DNA of 64,000 nucleotides from Thaumasiovibrio sp043421945. GTDB lineage: Bacteria; Pseudomonadota; Gammaproteobacteria; Enterobacterales; Vibrionaceae. This document shows positions 8,951 to 17,489 of the stretch, piece by piece. The position numbers and the translations under genes are program-made. The stretch spans positions 62,001 to 126,000 of the forward strand of contig JBHOGO010000001.1 in the NCBI GenBank assembly GCA_043421945.1, written 5' to 3'. The notes beneath the pieces are model-generated. The model was not told the DNA's origin, ran no database searches, and saw only the letters and a list, made by a program, of their open reading frames with translations. Positions within the stretch are counted from its first letter, which is position 1; the number at the start of each line of letters is the position of its first letter.

Positions 8951-9598
8951 ATGGCAGAAATAAAGCAACTCTTCGCAAACAACAGCGAATGGGCGTCAAC
9001 GATCAAGGAAGAAAAGCCGGAATTTTTTTCTCATCTCGCTAAAGCACAACATCCAGAATACCTTTGGATCGGTTGTTCAGATAGCCGAGTACCCGCAGAA
9101 CGCCTTATCGGCCTAGATTCCGGTGAGCTGTTCGTTCATCGTAATGTCGCTAACCAAGTAATTCATACTGATCTTAACTGTCTCTCTGTCGTTCAATATG
9201 CGGTCGATGTATTAAAAGTCAAGCATATCATTGTCTGTGGTCACTACGGATGTGGTGGCGTCGCGGCAGCTATCGAGAATCCACAATTGGGTTTAATCAA
9301 TAACTGGCTTCTCCATATTCGCGATTTATACCTTAAACATCGTACTGATTTGGGTAAATTAGAGAGCACAGAGGTCGAAGATAAACTGTGTGAGATCAAC
9401 GTCGCTTCTCAAGTGTACCACTTAGGTAACTCAACAATCATGCAAAGTGCATGGGAGCGTGGTCAACAAGTCAAAATCCATGGCTGGATTTACGGCATCA
9501 ATGATGGCGTTTTAAGTGACTTAGGGGTGACAGCGAACAGCCGAGAAAGTGTAGAAATCAATTATCAGGCAGCGATGGCTAATATTCTCCCTGATTAA
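8951..9598 (+). CDS. can: Beta-class carbonic anhydrase Can
   Basis: Can interconverts CO2 and bicarbonate to supply carboxylation reactions. The 215-aa product keeps the zinc ligands and partner of the beta class: C42, D44 and R46 in CSDSR, H98 and C101 in CGHYGCGG. The ATG at 8951 was chosen because it gives the usual length (about 220 aa) and N-terminus (MAEIKQLFANN), although the frame is open from 8825. It is divergent from yadG and converges with hpt over a strong terminator. Confidence 0.96.
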   Translation: MAEIKQLFANNSEWASTIKEEKPEFFSHLAKAQHPEYLWIGCSDSRVPAERLIGLDSGELFVHRNVANQVIHTDLNCLSVVQYAVDVLKVKHIIVCGHYGCGGVAAAIENPQLGLINNWLLHIRDLYLKHRTDLGKLESTEVEDKLCEINVASQVYHLGNSTIMQSAWERGQQVKIHGWIYGINDGVLSDLGVTANSRESVEINYQAAMANILPD

Positions 9599-9620
9599 GC
9601 TTTTCCCTTTTTGGAGAAAC

Positions 9621-9651
9621 AAAAAAAGCAGCGCCTTAGCGCTGCTTTTTT
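9621..9651. terminator. Bidirectional terminator between can and hpt
   Basis: An eight-pair stem AGCAGCGC-CTTA-GCGCTGCT at 9627-9646 has seven A on the left and a T-run on the right. It sits between the converging ends of can and hpt. Confidence 0.9.
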
Positions 9652-9666
9652 ATTCATTAGAAGTGA

Positions 9667-10200
9667 CTAACCTTCTAGTGGAATCACTTTACCAATGAAC
9701 GGTAAATGTCTGTATTTTTGTGCATAATCAATCCCCACACCAACTACAAACTCATCGGGGATTTCAAAACCAATCCAATCGACTTCAACATTCACTTCAC
9801 GGCGCTCTGGTTTATCAAGCAACGTACAGATGCGAATAGATGACGGACCACGCAAAGATAAAATCTCTTTTACTTTGTTTAACGTGTTACCCGTATCGAT
9901 AATATCTTCGACAAGAAGCACATCTTTGCCTTCGATTTCATCATCCAGATCCTTTAGGATACGCACGTCTCGCGAGCTTTCCATCGCATTGCCGTAGCTT
10001 GAAGCCGTCATGAAGTCTACTTCATGTGGCAAATCAATCGCACGTGCCAGATCAGCCATAAAAATAAAAGAACCACGCAATAAGCCGACTAAAACAAGAT
10101 TATCTGAACCTTTATAACACTCGGTAATTTGCTTTCCTAGTTCCTGGACTCGTGCCTGAACGTCCTGCTCAGAAATCAATACATCAACTTTATGCTTCAT
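9667..10200 (-). CDS. hpt: Hypoxanthine phosphoribosyltransferase
   Basis: Hpt salvages hypoxanthine (and guanine less well) to the nucleotide using PRPP. The 177-aa product has the PRPP-binding signature VLLVEDIIDTGNTL in the middle and the VGLLRGSF loop near the N-terminus. Two ATGs are in tandem at 10203 and 10200. The second is five bases from a GGAGG ribosome binding site and gives MKHKVDVLI, as in homologues, so it was chosen. The divergent neighbour is the luxR/hapR regulator, a typical vibrio arrangement. Confidence 0.95.
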   Translation of the reverse strand: MKHKVDVLISEQDVQARVQELGKQITECYKGSDNLVLVGLLRGSFIFMADLARAIDLPHEVDFMTASSYGNAMESSRDVRILKDLDDEIEGKDVLLVEDIIDTGNTLNKVKEILSLRGPSSIRICTLLDKPERREVNVEVDWIGFEIPDEFVVGVGIDYAQKYRHLPFIGKVIPLEG

Positions 10201-10405
10201 CATTGCCTCCGTGGGCGCAGTTGCATATACTGCCAATTGGTCTACTACTTTATCGTTAGCGAATTATATCACAAGTTTCATGTAATTTTTCGGCACGATT
10301 TCATTAGCTAGCGAGATCCATCACATAGACCAATTGCGTGCAACGCATTGTATAAGTAAAGTGATGAGAAGAGCTATTTAGATAATTATAATTTATTCGC
10401 TATTT

Positions 10406-10414
10406 TTGGCTAGG
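10406..10414 (+). promoter_or_regulatory. Candidate Qrr small-RNA pairing site in the luxR/hapR leader
   Basis: TTGGCTAGG is the exact complement of the CCUAGCCAA core that I recall as conserved in vibrio Qrr small RNAs. It ends inside the AGGGA ribosome binding site of luxR, so pairing would block translation. It is inferred from complementarity; no qrr gene is in the window. Confidence 0.65.
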
Positions 10415-10426
10415 GATTAGTAAAAC

Positions 10427-11047
10427 ATGGAAACACTGATTAAAAAAACACGCACTCGGTTATCACCCGAGAAAAGAAAAGAACAATTGTTAGATTATGC
10501 ACTCGAGGTCTTTGCTCGTCGTGGGATTGGTCGTGCTGGGCACGCAGATATTGCTGATATGGCAAACGTCTCCGTCGCTACCGTTTTCAACTACTTCCCC
10601 ACTCGTGAAGAGTTAGTGGAACAAGTGCTTGCTCAAGTCGAACAACGTTTTGATGACATTTTAGAGCAATGTCTTGCGTATGCAGACAACTCTATACGCG
10701 ATAGTATGGAGTGTTTAACACATCGCTTAGTTGATGCGGTGATAGACCAAAAAGAGTGGTTAAAGGTGTGGTTTGAATGGAGTACTTCTGTTCGTGATGA
10801 AGTCTGGCCACGCTACATCGCCAGCAATAATAATACCATGAAGCGCATGACTGAAGCGTTCGCTCCTGCTGCTGAACGAGGGGAGCTCAACCTTAGCACC
10901 GTTGAAGACACTGCTCGCTTGCTTCATGGCGTATGTTACGTGCTTTACTTAGAAGCGAATAGTGGCGCAGGACGTGAGAAGCTCTATACGCAGGCAAATA
11001 ATTATCTTGATATTTTATGCCCAGCGACCGAGACAACGCAAAGATAA
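10427..11047 (+). CDS. luxR: Quorum-sensing master regulator, LuxR/HapR/LitR type (TetR family)
   Basis: This is the TetR-family regulator at the end of the vibrio phosphorelay quorum-sensing circuit, active at high cell density. The 206-aa product has an N-terminal helix-turn-helix nearly identical to Vibrio LuxR/HapR (RTRLSPEKRKEQ, FARRGIGRAGHADIA, SVATVFNYFPTRE at about residues 48-60) and a C-terminal ligand/dimer domain that is more diverged (WLKVWFEWSTSVRDEVWPR is conserved). It is not related to the LuxR-FixJ family. The gene is divergent from hpt, and its leader has a Qrr-like pairing site over the ribosome binding site. Named luxR, hapR, opaR, smcR or litR depending on species. Confidence 0.93.
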   Translation: METLIKKTRTRLSPEKRKEQLLDYALEVFARRGIGRAGHADIADMANVSVATVFNYFPTREELVEQVLAQVEQRFDDILEQCLAYADNSIRDSMECLTHRLVDAVIDQKEWLKVWFEWSTSVRDEVWPRYIASNNNTMKRMTEAFAPAAERGELNLSTVEDTARLLHGVCYVLYLEANSGAGREKLYTQANNYLDILCPATETTQR

Positions 11048-11105
11048 TCATAGAGCCGAAGAGCTTTATATCAACGCATTGTTCACAAATAAATAAGTTG
11101 CTGAG

Positions 11106-11138
11106 AAAAACCGTGCAATGTCGTACTGCGCGGTTTTT
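11106..11138. terminator. Bidirectional terminator between luxR and fbpC
   Basis: AAAAACCGTGCA and TGCGCGGTTTTT form a stem (one G-U pair) around a nine-base loop, with A-run and T-run as part of the arms. It serves the converging luxR and fbpC genes. Confidence 0.85.
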
Positions 11139-11143
11139 CATTA

Positions 11144-12175
11144 TTATGCGGCAGCAAAAAGCACCGGCACATGAGGTTCAATAACCACTCTGACACTCTG
11201 CCCCTCTTTTAGGGTATGCATCGCATGAGCAACGAGACTAAAGCCGAAGACTTCAACTCGGTAGCGACTACTATCTCCCATAAAAAGGGCTTCTGTTACC
11301 ATACCTTCACCGTTAGGATCTGCTTCTAGTAATACATTCTGTGGTCGAAGCAGCCACTCGGCATTGCCCTGTTCATCGATGAATAGCGGGCGACCATCAA
11401 TCCCAATATTACCCAACGGTGTTTGCATGTAATCATCAGCGGTAACCTTTACAGGCAAGTATGACCCAACGCCTAGGAACTCCGCGACAAAGCGACTCTT
11501 TGGCTTGAAGTAAAGCTCTTCCGATGTTCCGTATTGCTCAATCACCCCATGATTCATTACCGCCATTTTATCGGCAAACGCAAAGGCTTCTTCTCTACTA
11601 TGAGTAACAAAGATAGCCGTAACACCTTGAGCCTTAAAAATCTCTCGGATCTCATTGATCAAAGAGTGCCTGACTTGCGTGTCGATATTAGAAAAGGGTT
11701 CATCAAGTAAGATAAGATCAGGCTCGCTAGCTAACGCCCTCGCAATGGCAACACGCTGCTGCTGTCCACCAGACAATTGGTGCGGAAAGCGATCGGCTAA
11801 ACCTTCTAGACGCACTAGCTCTAACATTTGCACGACTTTGGCTTCTTTCCTATCTCGGGTCCAATCATTTAAACCAAAAGCGATATTCTGAGCCACTGTC
11901 AAATGAGGAAACAGGGCATAATCTTGGAAAATCATACCGATATTTCGAGCCTCTGGTGGGGTGTTAGAGACATCCTGCCCTTTAATGGAAACCTGACCAT
12001 TATCCAATGGTATCAGCCCTGCCATAGCCTTTAGCAGGGTGGTTTTACCACACCCACTAGCACCAAGCAGGCAGACAATCTCATGATCACACACCTGTAA
12101 GTTCAAATCGACGAGGATGGATTGACCCTGATAGCTACACCCTAGCTGACTAATTTCCAGCGTACATTCCATCAT
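11144..12175 (-). CDS. fbpC: Ferric iron ABC transporter, ATP-binding protein FbpC
   Basis: This is the ATPase of a periplasmic-binding-protein-dependent Fe3+ importer. The 343-aa product has Walker A GASGCGKTT at residues 38-46, Q-loop in FQDYALFPH, signature LSGGQQQR, Walker B LILLDEP, and a C-terminal regulatory extension of about 100 residues (TOBE-like), as in the FbpC/CysA/PotA group. The start ATGATG overlaps the fbpB stop by four bases, so the two are coupled; the second ATG at 12172 is an equally possible start. It is the last gene of fbpABC. Substrate is inferred from FbpA and the Fur-like box. Confidence 0.93.
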   Translation of the reverse strand: MMECTLEISQLGCSYQGQSILVDLNLQVCDHEIVCLLGASGCGKTTLLKAMAGLIPLDNGQVSIKGQDVSNTPPEARNIGMIFQDYALFPHLTVAQNIAFGLNDWTRDRKEAKVVQMLELVRLEGLADRFPHQLSGGQQQRVAIARALASEPDLILLDEPFSNIDTQVRHSLINEIREIFKAQGVTAIFVTHSREEAFAFADKMAVMNHGVIEQYGTSEELYFKPKSRFVAEFLGVGSYLPVKVTADDYMQTPLGNIGIDGRPLFIDEQGNAEWLLRPQNVLLEADPNGEGMVTEALFMGDSSRYRVEVFGFSLVAHAMHTLKEGQSVRVVIEPHVPVLFAAA

Positions 12176-13797
12176 GATTTTTGCTCCAACGATCGATTGA
12201 CAACAATAAGCGGGATTAACCCTACTAATACTAGCAGTATTGCCGCTAAAGCAGCGTGCTCCAATTGCTCGTCAGAGGCAAAATTGAACACGTAAGTCGC
12301 TAAGGTTTCGAAATTAAAAGGACGTAGCAGCAGAGCGGCATTCAGCTCTTTCATCGACTCAATAAACACCAATAACCCTGCAATAAGGATACCTTTACGT
12401 ATTAAGGGAAAATGAACACGTCGTAACATGGATGTCGCATTACAGCCCATTGTACGGGCAGCCATATCTAATGACGGAGGGATTTTCGCTAAACTACTCT
12501 CGACACTCCCGATAGCGACAGCACAAAAGCGTGCGACAAATGCCACTATTAACGCAAACATGGTGCCTGACATCACAAGCCCAGGTCTCCCCCAGCCCAT
12601 GAGAGATGCCACATCATTAATAATATGGTCACCTGACACAAGAATAATCATGACCCCTATCGCTAATACCGTTCCGGGCACGGCGTACCCCAAAGAGGCA
12701 ATTCGCAATGGTACTACCGCACTTGGCTTCGCAACTAAACGACGATTAAAGTTAACCGTGATAGCAACGATACATGCCACCACTGCCGCCCAGAATGAGA
12801 CTAATAAGCTGTTGATGCTGTACTGCCTAAACTCTGATGTCCAGCTTTGTTCAAAATAGTGCCACGCATAGTAAATCAACTGACAAAGCGGCAACAAGAA
12901 AGCGGCTGCAATTAAGCCCCAGCACCACACTGAAGCGAACCACTTTTTCCAACCATAGAGGTGATAGGGTTGCGGCTGGGCGCTGGATTCTTGATGGAAA
13001 AGCTGTAACTTTCGACGGCTGTATCGCTCTGCTGATAGAAGTACAAAGATCACTAATAGCATCATTGCTGAGAGCTTAGCAGCGGCGGTTAAACTCGAAT
13101 ACCCCAACCATGTATCGTACACAGCCGTCGTCAAGGTAGGTACGGCAAAATAACTCATGGTGCCAAAATCACCGATGGTTTCCATAGCCACTAGCGATGC
13201 TCCCACAGCAATCGCCGGGCGAGCCATCGGCAACGACAGCCGCTTGAAGCTCCCCCACGGTGTGCACTTTAGTAATCTGGCTGAATGCAATAATGATGCA
13301 CTCTGCTCCATGAAGGCACCGCGGGCAAGTAAGTAAACATAAGGGAACAAGACAAGCGCTAAAACAAGCGAGGCGCCACCGATGGAGCGGATATCGGGAA
13401 AATAGTAATCATGAATGCTTTGCCACCCAAAGGTATCACGAAGCCAGATTTGCACTGGCCCTGCGTAGTCAAACCAATCCGTATAGATATAGGCAACAAT
13501 ATAACTAGGCATCGCGAGCGGTAAGACAAGGGCCCATTGCAGAAAACGCGCACCAGGAATACGACACATCACCATCAACCAAGCACTCGGGATCCCAAAT
13601 AGCATGGCTAGCAGCAATGTTAATCCGACCACACTAATGGTATTCCATGCGTAAGTACCCAATACGGTCCGCATGAGGTGAGAAAATATATCGTCAGCAT
13701 CACCGATAGCGGTGTGCAATATTGCTAAGATCGGCAAAACCAGTAGCAGAGATCCCCCCCAGCTACTGGTTCGCCAAAAAGTAAATTTTTCAGTCAT
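12172..13797 (-). CDS. fbpB: Ferric iron ABC transporter, permease FbpB
   Basis: This is the inner-membrane permease of the Fe3+ importer. The 541-aa product is a fusion of two permease modules with about 12 membrane segments. Each half has the cytoplasmic coupling (EAA-like) loop, seen as SLLHSARLLKCTPWGSFKRLSLP near residue 170 and DMAARTMGCNATSMLRRVHFP near 455. It overlaps fbpC by four bases and follows fbpA by about 70 bp, where no strong terminator is visible. Confidence 0.93.
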   Translation of the reverse strand: MTEKFTFWRTSSWGGSLLLVLPILAILHTAIGDADDIFSHLMRTVLGTYAWNTISVVGLTLLLAMLFGIPSAWLMVMCRIPGARFLQWALVLPLAMPSYIVAYIYTDWFDYAGPVQIWLRDTFGWQSIHDYYFPDIRSIGGASLVLALVLFPYVYLLARGAFMEQSASLLHSARLLKCTPWGSFKRLSLPMARPAIAVGASLVAMETIGDFGTMSYFAVPTLTTAVYDTWLGYSSLTAAAKLSAMMLLVIFVLLSAERYSRRKLQLFHQESSAQPQPYHLYGWKKWFASVWCWGLIAAAFLLPLCQLIYYAWHYFEQSWTSEFRQYSINSLLVSFWAAVVACIVAITVNFNRRLVAKPSAVVPLRIASLGYAVPGTVLAIGVMIILVSGDHIINDVASLMGWGRPGLVMSGTMFALIVAFVARFCAVAIGSVESSLAKIPPSLDMAARTMGCNATSMLRRVHFPLIRKGILIAGLLVFIESMKELNAALLLRPFNFETLATYVFNFASDEQLEHAALAAILLVLVGLIPLIVVNRSLEQKS

Positions 13798-13866
13798 TGC
13801 TAATCAACAGCTAGGCTCATAACAAAACGGGGAGTCAACCTAAACTCAAGAAGCTCCCCGAACGTA

Positions 13867-14877
13867 TTACAAGTCGAATTTCACTTCATCAAGCAGCTTT
13901 ATGGCAGCAGCATGGTTATCTGCAATCTCTTCTAAAGAAACTGCATCAGCGGTAAACTCACCCCATGATGCGACCAATTCAGAACGCTCAACACCTTCTT
14001 TTGCTGGGTATTCGTAATTCAATTCAGCGTACATGCTTTGTGCGACATCACCCGCTAGAAACTCCATCAGTTTCTGTGCGTTAGCCTTATGCGGTGCATG
14101 CTTTGCCATTGCCATTCCGCTGATGTTGATATGCGTTCCATTCGCATTTTGACCAGGGAAATTGATATAAACGGAGTCAGCCCATGCCACTTGATCTGGG
14201 TTGTTAACCATCTTCCCTAAGTAGTAGCTGTTACCAATCGCAAGGTCGCATAGCCCTTCCGACACGGCACGTACCTGAGCACGGTCATTACCTTGTGGTT
14301 TTCGTGCTAGGTTAGCTTTAACACCCTCTAGCCACGCTTGTGCTTCTGCTTCACCATAGTGAGCAATCATGGATGAGACAAGTGATACATTATATGCATG
14401 CTTACCACTACGCGTACAAATTTTGCCTTTCCATTCTGGTTTAGCGAGATCAAGGTAATCGAAGTCTTCACCAAGCTTTCCTACGCGATCACGCGAGGAG
14501 TAAACGTTACGAGTTCGTAGTGTTAAACCAAACCAGCCGTCGTCATCATCACGATATTGTGCTGGAATGTTTTCTTCAAGAATGTCGCTTTCAACAGCTT
14601 GAACTAAGCCTTTATTCGAAAGCTCAGCAAGGCGACTAATATCGACCGTCACGATAAGATCTGCAGGGCTAAATTCACCTTCTTGCTGCAACTTCTCAGC
14701 TAACCCCTTCTTAGCAAACATCACGTTCACTTTAATACCCGTTTCAGCAGTGAATTTTTCGAACATCGGCTCAATCAAAAACGGCTGACGATATGAATAG
14801 ACATTAACTTCTTCAGCAGCAAAGATTGGAGTACTGATCGCGGCAAATACCGCTGACGCTGCAAGCAACTTTTTCAT
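13867..14877 (-). CDS. fbpA: Periplasmic ferric-iron-binding protein FbpA
   Basis: FbpA captures Fe3+ in the periplasm and delivers it to FbpBC. The 336-aa product has a signal peptide (about 1-20, ending IFA) and a bacterial transferrin fold. The adjacent tyrosines in NSYYLGKM near residue 220 correspond to the iron-ligating pair of the family, and EVNVYSYRQP marks the N-terminal lobe. It is the first gene of the fbpABC operon, preceded by a Fur-box-like sequence at 14904-14922, so it is probably repressed by Fur when iron is plentiful. Confidence 0.93.
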   Translation of the reverse strand: MKKLLAASAVFAAISTPIFAAEEVNVYSYRQPFLIEPMFEKFTAETGIKVNVMFAKKGLAEKLQQEGEFSPADLIVTVDISRLAELSNKGLVQAVESDILEENIPAQYRDDDDGWFGLTLRTRNVYSSRDRVGKLGEDFDYLDLAKPEWKGKICTRSGKHAYNVSLVSSMIAHYGEAEAQAWLEGVKANLARKPQGNDRAQVRAVSEGLCDLAIGNSYYLGKMVNNPDQVAWADSVYINFPGQNANGTHINISGMAMAKHAPHKANAQKLMEFLAGDVAQSMYAELNYEYPAKEGVERSELVASWGEFTADAVSLEEIADNHAAAIKLLDEVKFDL

Positions 14878-14903
14878 TACATTTCCCTTCGAAAGATGAC
14901 AAT

Positions 14904-14922
14904 CTAAATGATAACCTTTATC
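14904..14922 (-). promoter_or_regulatory. Candidate Fur box upstream of fbpA
   Basis: GATAAAGGTTATCATTTAG on the minus strand matches about 13 of 19 positions of the GATAATGATAATCATTATC Fur consensus. It lies about 30 bp upstream of the fbpA start. Confidence 0.55.
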
Positions 14923-14993
14923 ACTCTTTTTTAGAGGATTATAGTTAGCTTATATATAAATACAACAACCTTTAACAAAAAAGACAACAAACA

Positions 14994-15020
14994 CAAAAAA
15001 GCCCTGCATGTGCAGGGCTT
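14994..15020 (-). terminator. Terminator of glnK-amtB
   Basis: The stem AAGCCCTGCA-TG-TGCAGGGCTT at 14999-15020 is followed on the minus strand by a T-run. It begins 28 bp after the amtB stop. Confidence 0.85.
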
Positions 15021-15047
15021 AGTTCACAACAAATTGGAAACAACTAA

Positions 15048-16280
15048 TTATTTAAGAGAGACGAACTCTGGGTAAGATTCAACACCACAATCGTGCATAT
15101 CCATCCCTGCAACCTCTTCTTCTTCCGTCACACGGATACCAACAGTTGCTTTCAATATTGCCCAAACAACAAGGCTAGCACCGAATACCCATGCAAAGAT
15201 AACAGCAGCACCAAACAGTTGAGCACCAAACGTTGCATCAGTATTGCTAAATGGAACAACCATTAAGCCAAAGAAACCACATACGCCGTGTACTGAGATA
15301 GCACCCACTGGATCATCAATTCTAACCTTATCTAGACCGATGATACTGAAGACAACCAATGCACCAGCGACAACACCAATAATCACAGCAGCAACAGGGC
15401 TTGGTGATAGCGGGTCAGCGGTAATTGCAACTAAACCAGCCAATGCACCATTCAGAATCATGGTTAAGTCCGCTTTACCCCATGTCGTCTTACAGACGGC
15501 AAGAGCAGCAATCGCACCAGCAGCAGCAGCGGCATTCGTGTTCAAGAAGATTTGACCAACAGCGGTTGCATTCTCAAAATCTGAAACCATTAGCTGTGAA
15601 CCGCCGTTAAAGCCGAACCAACCTAACCATAGGATGAAAGTACCTAACGTCGCTAATGGCATGTTTGAACCAGGGATTGGGAAAATCTGGCCATTTTTGC
15701 CATATTTACCTTTACGTGCACCCAGTAATAATACACCTGCTAATGCAGCAGCAGCACCTGCTAAGTGAACGATGCCTGAACCAGCGAAGTCACTAAAGCC
15801 TGCTTCAGATAGGAAACCACCACCCCAAGTCCAGTAACCTTCGACTGGATAGATAAATGCTGTTAGCACAACAGAGAAAAGCAAGAATGACCACAGCTTC
15901 ATACGTTCAGCAACAGCACCTGAAACAACAGACATTGCCGTCGCAACAAAAACTACTTGGAAGAAGAAATCTGACTCTAATGAGTGATCGGCACCTTCAC
16001 CTTGCGTACCAATAAGCGCGCCAATCGATGGCAACCAACCACCTTCGCCGTTGTCAACATACATGATGTTGTAACCCACGATGAGGTATGTCGTACACGC
16101 AATAGCGTAAAGACAGAAGTTTTTGGTTAAAATTTCGGTGGTGTTTTTTGAACGAACCAAGCCAGCTTCTAACATTGCAAAGCCCGCAGCCATCCACATG
16201 ACTAACGCACCTGAAATTAGAAAGAAAAAGGTATCTAGCGCGTATCGTAATTCTGTAACAGTCAATCCTAACTCTTGCAT
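15048..16280 (-). CDS. amtB: Ammonium transporter AmtB
   Basis: AmtB is a trimeric inner-membrane channel that brings in ammonium when nitrogen is scarce. The 410-aa product has about 11 membrane segments, the two pore histidines (in GIVHLAGA and ISVHGVCG), and the signature around GWFGFNGGS. The frame also opens with a TTG at 16286, but the ATG at 16280 has an AAGGAG ribosome binding site seven bases upstream. It follows glnK by 11 bp in the standard glnK-amtB pair, where uridylylated GlnK leaves the channel open and unmodified GlnK blocks it. Confidence 0.95.
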   Translation of the reverse strand: MQELGLTVTELRYALDTFFFLISGALVMWMAAGFAMLEAGLVRSKNTTEILTKNFCLYAIACTTYLIVGYNIMYVDNGEGGWLPSIGALIGTQGEGADHSLESDFFFQVVFVATAMSVVSGAVAERMKLWSFLLFSVVLTAFIYPVEGYWTWGGGFLSEAGFSDFAGSGIVHLAGAAAALAGVLLLGARKGKYGKNGQIFPIPGSNMPLATLGTFILWLGWFGFNGGSQLMVSDFENATAVGQIFLNTNAAAAAGAIAALAVCKTTWGKADLTMILNGALAGLVAITADPLSPSPVAAVIIGVVAGALVVFSIIGLDKVRIDDPVGAISVHGVCGFFGLMVVPFSNTDATFGAQLFGAAVIFAWVFGASLVVWAILKATVGIRVTEEEEVAGMDMHDCGVESYPEFVSLK

Positions 16281-16291
16281 AATCAATCTCC

Positions 16292-16630
16292 TTATAGAGC
16301 TTCAGCGTCAGTTTCGCCAGTACGAATTCGTACTGCCTGCTCTAAGTCATAAACGAAAATTTTTCCGTCACCAATTTTGCCTGTCTGTGCAGCCTTTGAG
16401 ATGGCATCGACAATGTTTTCTACCGTGTCTGCATGTGTAGCTATTTCTATTTTTACTTTTGGTAGAAAATCGACTTGGTACTCAGCACCACGATAAAGTT
16501 CTGTATGGCCCTTTTGACGACCAAAGCCTTTTACTTCAGATACTGTCATTCCATCGACACCAACATCGGCTAGTGCTTCCCTTACATCATCAAGCTTAAA
16601 CGGCTTAATTATCGCGCTTATTATTTTCAT
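16292..16630 (-). CDS. glnK: Nitrogen regulatory PII protein GlnK (GlnB family)
   Basis: This is a trimeric PII signal protein that senses 2-oxoglutarate and ATP/ADP. The 112-aa product has the T-loop ELYRGAEYQVDF with the uridylylation site Y51 and the C-terminal signature GKIGDGKIFVYDLEQAVRIRTGE. The ATG at 16630 has an AGGAG ribosome binding site and gives the usual 112 residues; the open frame above it is not coding. GlnK rather than GlnB is favoured by the amtB gene directly downstream and the sigma-54-like promoter upstream. Confidence 0.93.
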   Translation of the reverse strand: MKIISAIIKPFKLDDVREALADVGVDGMTVSEVKGFGRQKGHTELYRGAEYQVDFLPKVKIEIATHADTVENIVDAISKAAQTGKIGDGKIFVYDLEQAVRIRTGETDAEAL

Positions 16631-16674
16631 GGCTTGCTCCTGAGAAATTTTTGTTGTGCTTACGCATATAGACA

Positions 16675-16690
16675 ATCAAGCAACGTGCCA
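16675..16690 (-). promoter_or_regulatory. Candidate sigma-54 promoter of glnK-amtB
   Basis: TGGCACGTTGCTTGAT on the minus strand fits the -24/-12 consensus TGGCACG-N4-TTGCW with one mismatch in the -12 element. It would start a transcript near 16664, about 35 bp ahead of glnK. Confidence 0.65.
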
Positions 16691-16752
16691 AAAATAAAAA
16701 ACCTTAAATATCAACACTATAGTTATTTCAAGCGATTGTAGGGATATTGGCT

Positions 16753-16769
16753 TGCACCAAAAAAGAGCA
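16753..16769 (-). promoter_or_regulatory. Candidate NtrC enhancer site for glnK-amtB
   Basis: TGCACCAAAAAAGAGCA (read on the plus strand) matches about 14 of 17 positions of a strong NtrC site (TGCACCAAAATGGTGCA). It is centred about 97 bp upstream of the predicted sigma-54 start, a normal enhancer distance. A weaker copy lies at 16794-16810. Confidence 0.55.
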
Positions 16770-16793
16770 CAACACAGTCAAACTTAGTGCAGG

Positions 16794-16810
16794 CGCACCA
16801 AGTTGCGGCG
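16794..16810 (-). promoter_or_regulatory. Weak second NtrC-like site
   Basis: CGCACCAAGTTGCGGCG keeps the GCACCAA half but has a degenerate second half. Its centre is 41 bp from the stronger site, close to four helical turns. It is low confidence on its own. Confidence 0.3.
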
Positions 16811-16924
16811 GTGGGAGGAAATTGGCTGTAAATTGAAGTGATTAAGTAAAAACTGAGTGGTATAGAAAAGAGTAAAGAAAGGAAGGCAACAACTGCGTTA
16901 CCAATATGCTGCCACGAGAGAAGG

Positions 16925-17305
16925 TTAACGAGAGTGAGTAAACTCAATCCAGTCTTCGAGCATAGCGAAGAAGTCTTCTACGCCACAGTCAGCCGTCATT
17001 TCATCGTCGTAATAATCCAAATCCTGCTGAGTGTGCCTTTCATCCAATACATCACTCTCTTGTAATAGGCTATTTGCAAGAATGGTAATCTCACCATCTT
17101 GGAGTAACACACTATAATGTTGCCCGAGGTGACGCCACTCAGTATGGCTAATACCAACTTGTTTAATATCATCTTGAAGTGCGGCAATCTTGGTTTTATC
17201 AGTCCCCATCTCTTCAAGTAACCATCGACCTATCACTTCGTGCCCCATCGAGAAGTTGGTGTAATACTGCCCATCAAGAGTATTCTTTTTAAATTCGTAT
17301 TCCAT
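16925..17305 (-). CDS. yacL: UPF0231 family protein YacL
   Basis: This is a conserved protein of unknown function found next to acnB in enterobacteria and vibrios. The 126-aa product shows the family landmarks: MEYEF at the start, SMGHEVIGRWLLEE near 20-33, and the acidic C-terminal segment DYYDDEMTADCGVEDFFAML. Two ATGs are in tandem at 17308 and 17305; the second is better spaced from the AGAGG ribosome binding site. It follows acnB but a terminator separates the two, so it may have its own promoter. No domain gives a biochemical role. Confidence 0.85.
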   Translation of the reverse strand: MEYEFKKNTLDGQYYTNFSMGHEVIGRWLLEEMGTDKTKIAALQDDIKQVGISHTEWRHLGQHYSVLLQDGEITILANSLLQESDVLDERHTQQDLDYYDDEMTADCGVEDFFAMLEDWIEFTHSR

Positions 17306-17433
17306 CATTGCCTCTCTTTGCTGCCATCAGGTATAGAAGGTCGCTTATTGTCAGGAAACCGCACCAAAATGCAACCAACTCGTGATATTAAACTCAGCTT
17401 GGGAAAGAATGAAGTGAAGTGTCGAGACATTTG

Positions 17434-17468
17434 ATAAAAAAAGGGCAAGTGAATACACACTTGCCCTT
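17434..17468 (-). terminator. Terminator of acnB
   Basis: An 11-pair stem, AAGGGCAAGTG with CACTTGCCCTT (17441-17468), has a six-base loop. On the minus strand it is followed by a run of T, 22 bp beyond the acnB stop. Confidence 0.88.
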
Positions 17469-17489
17469 TAATCAATACACGGTACTCAG

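Noticed and set aside
10386..10404. LuxR/HapR autoregulatory box (TTAGATAATTATAATTTAT region)
   Set aside because: Only one half resembles the TTATTGATAAATTTATCAATAA consensus; AT-rich sequence gives such partial matches easily.
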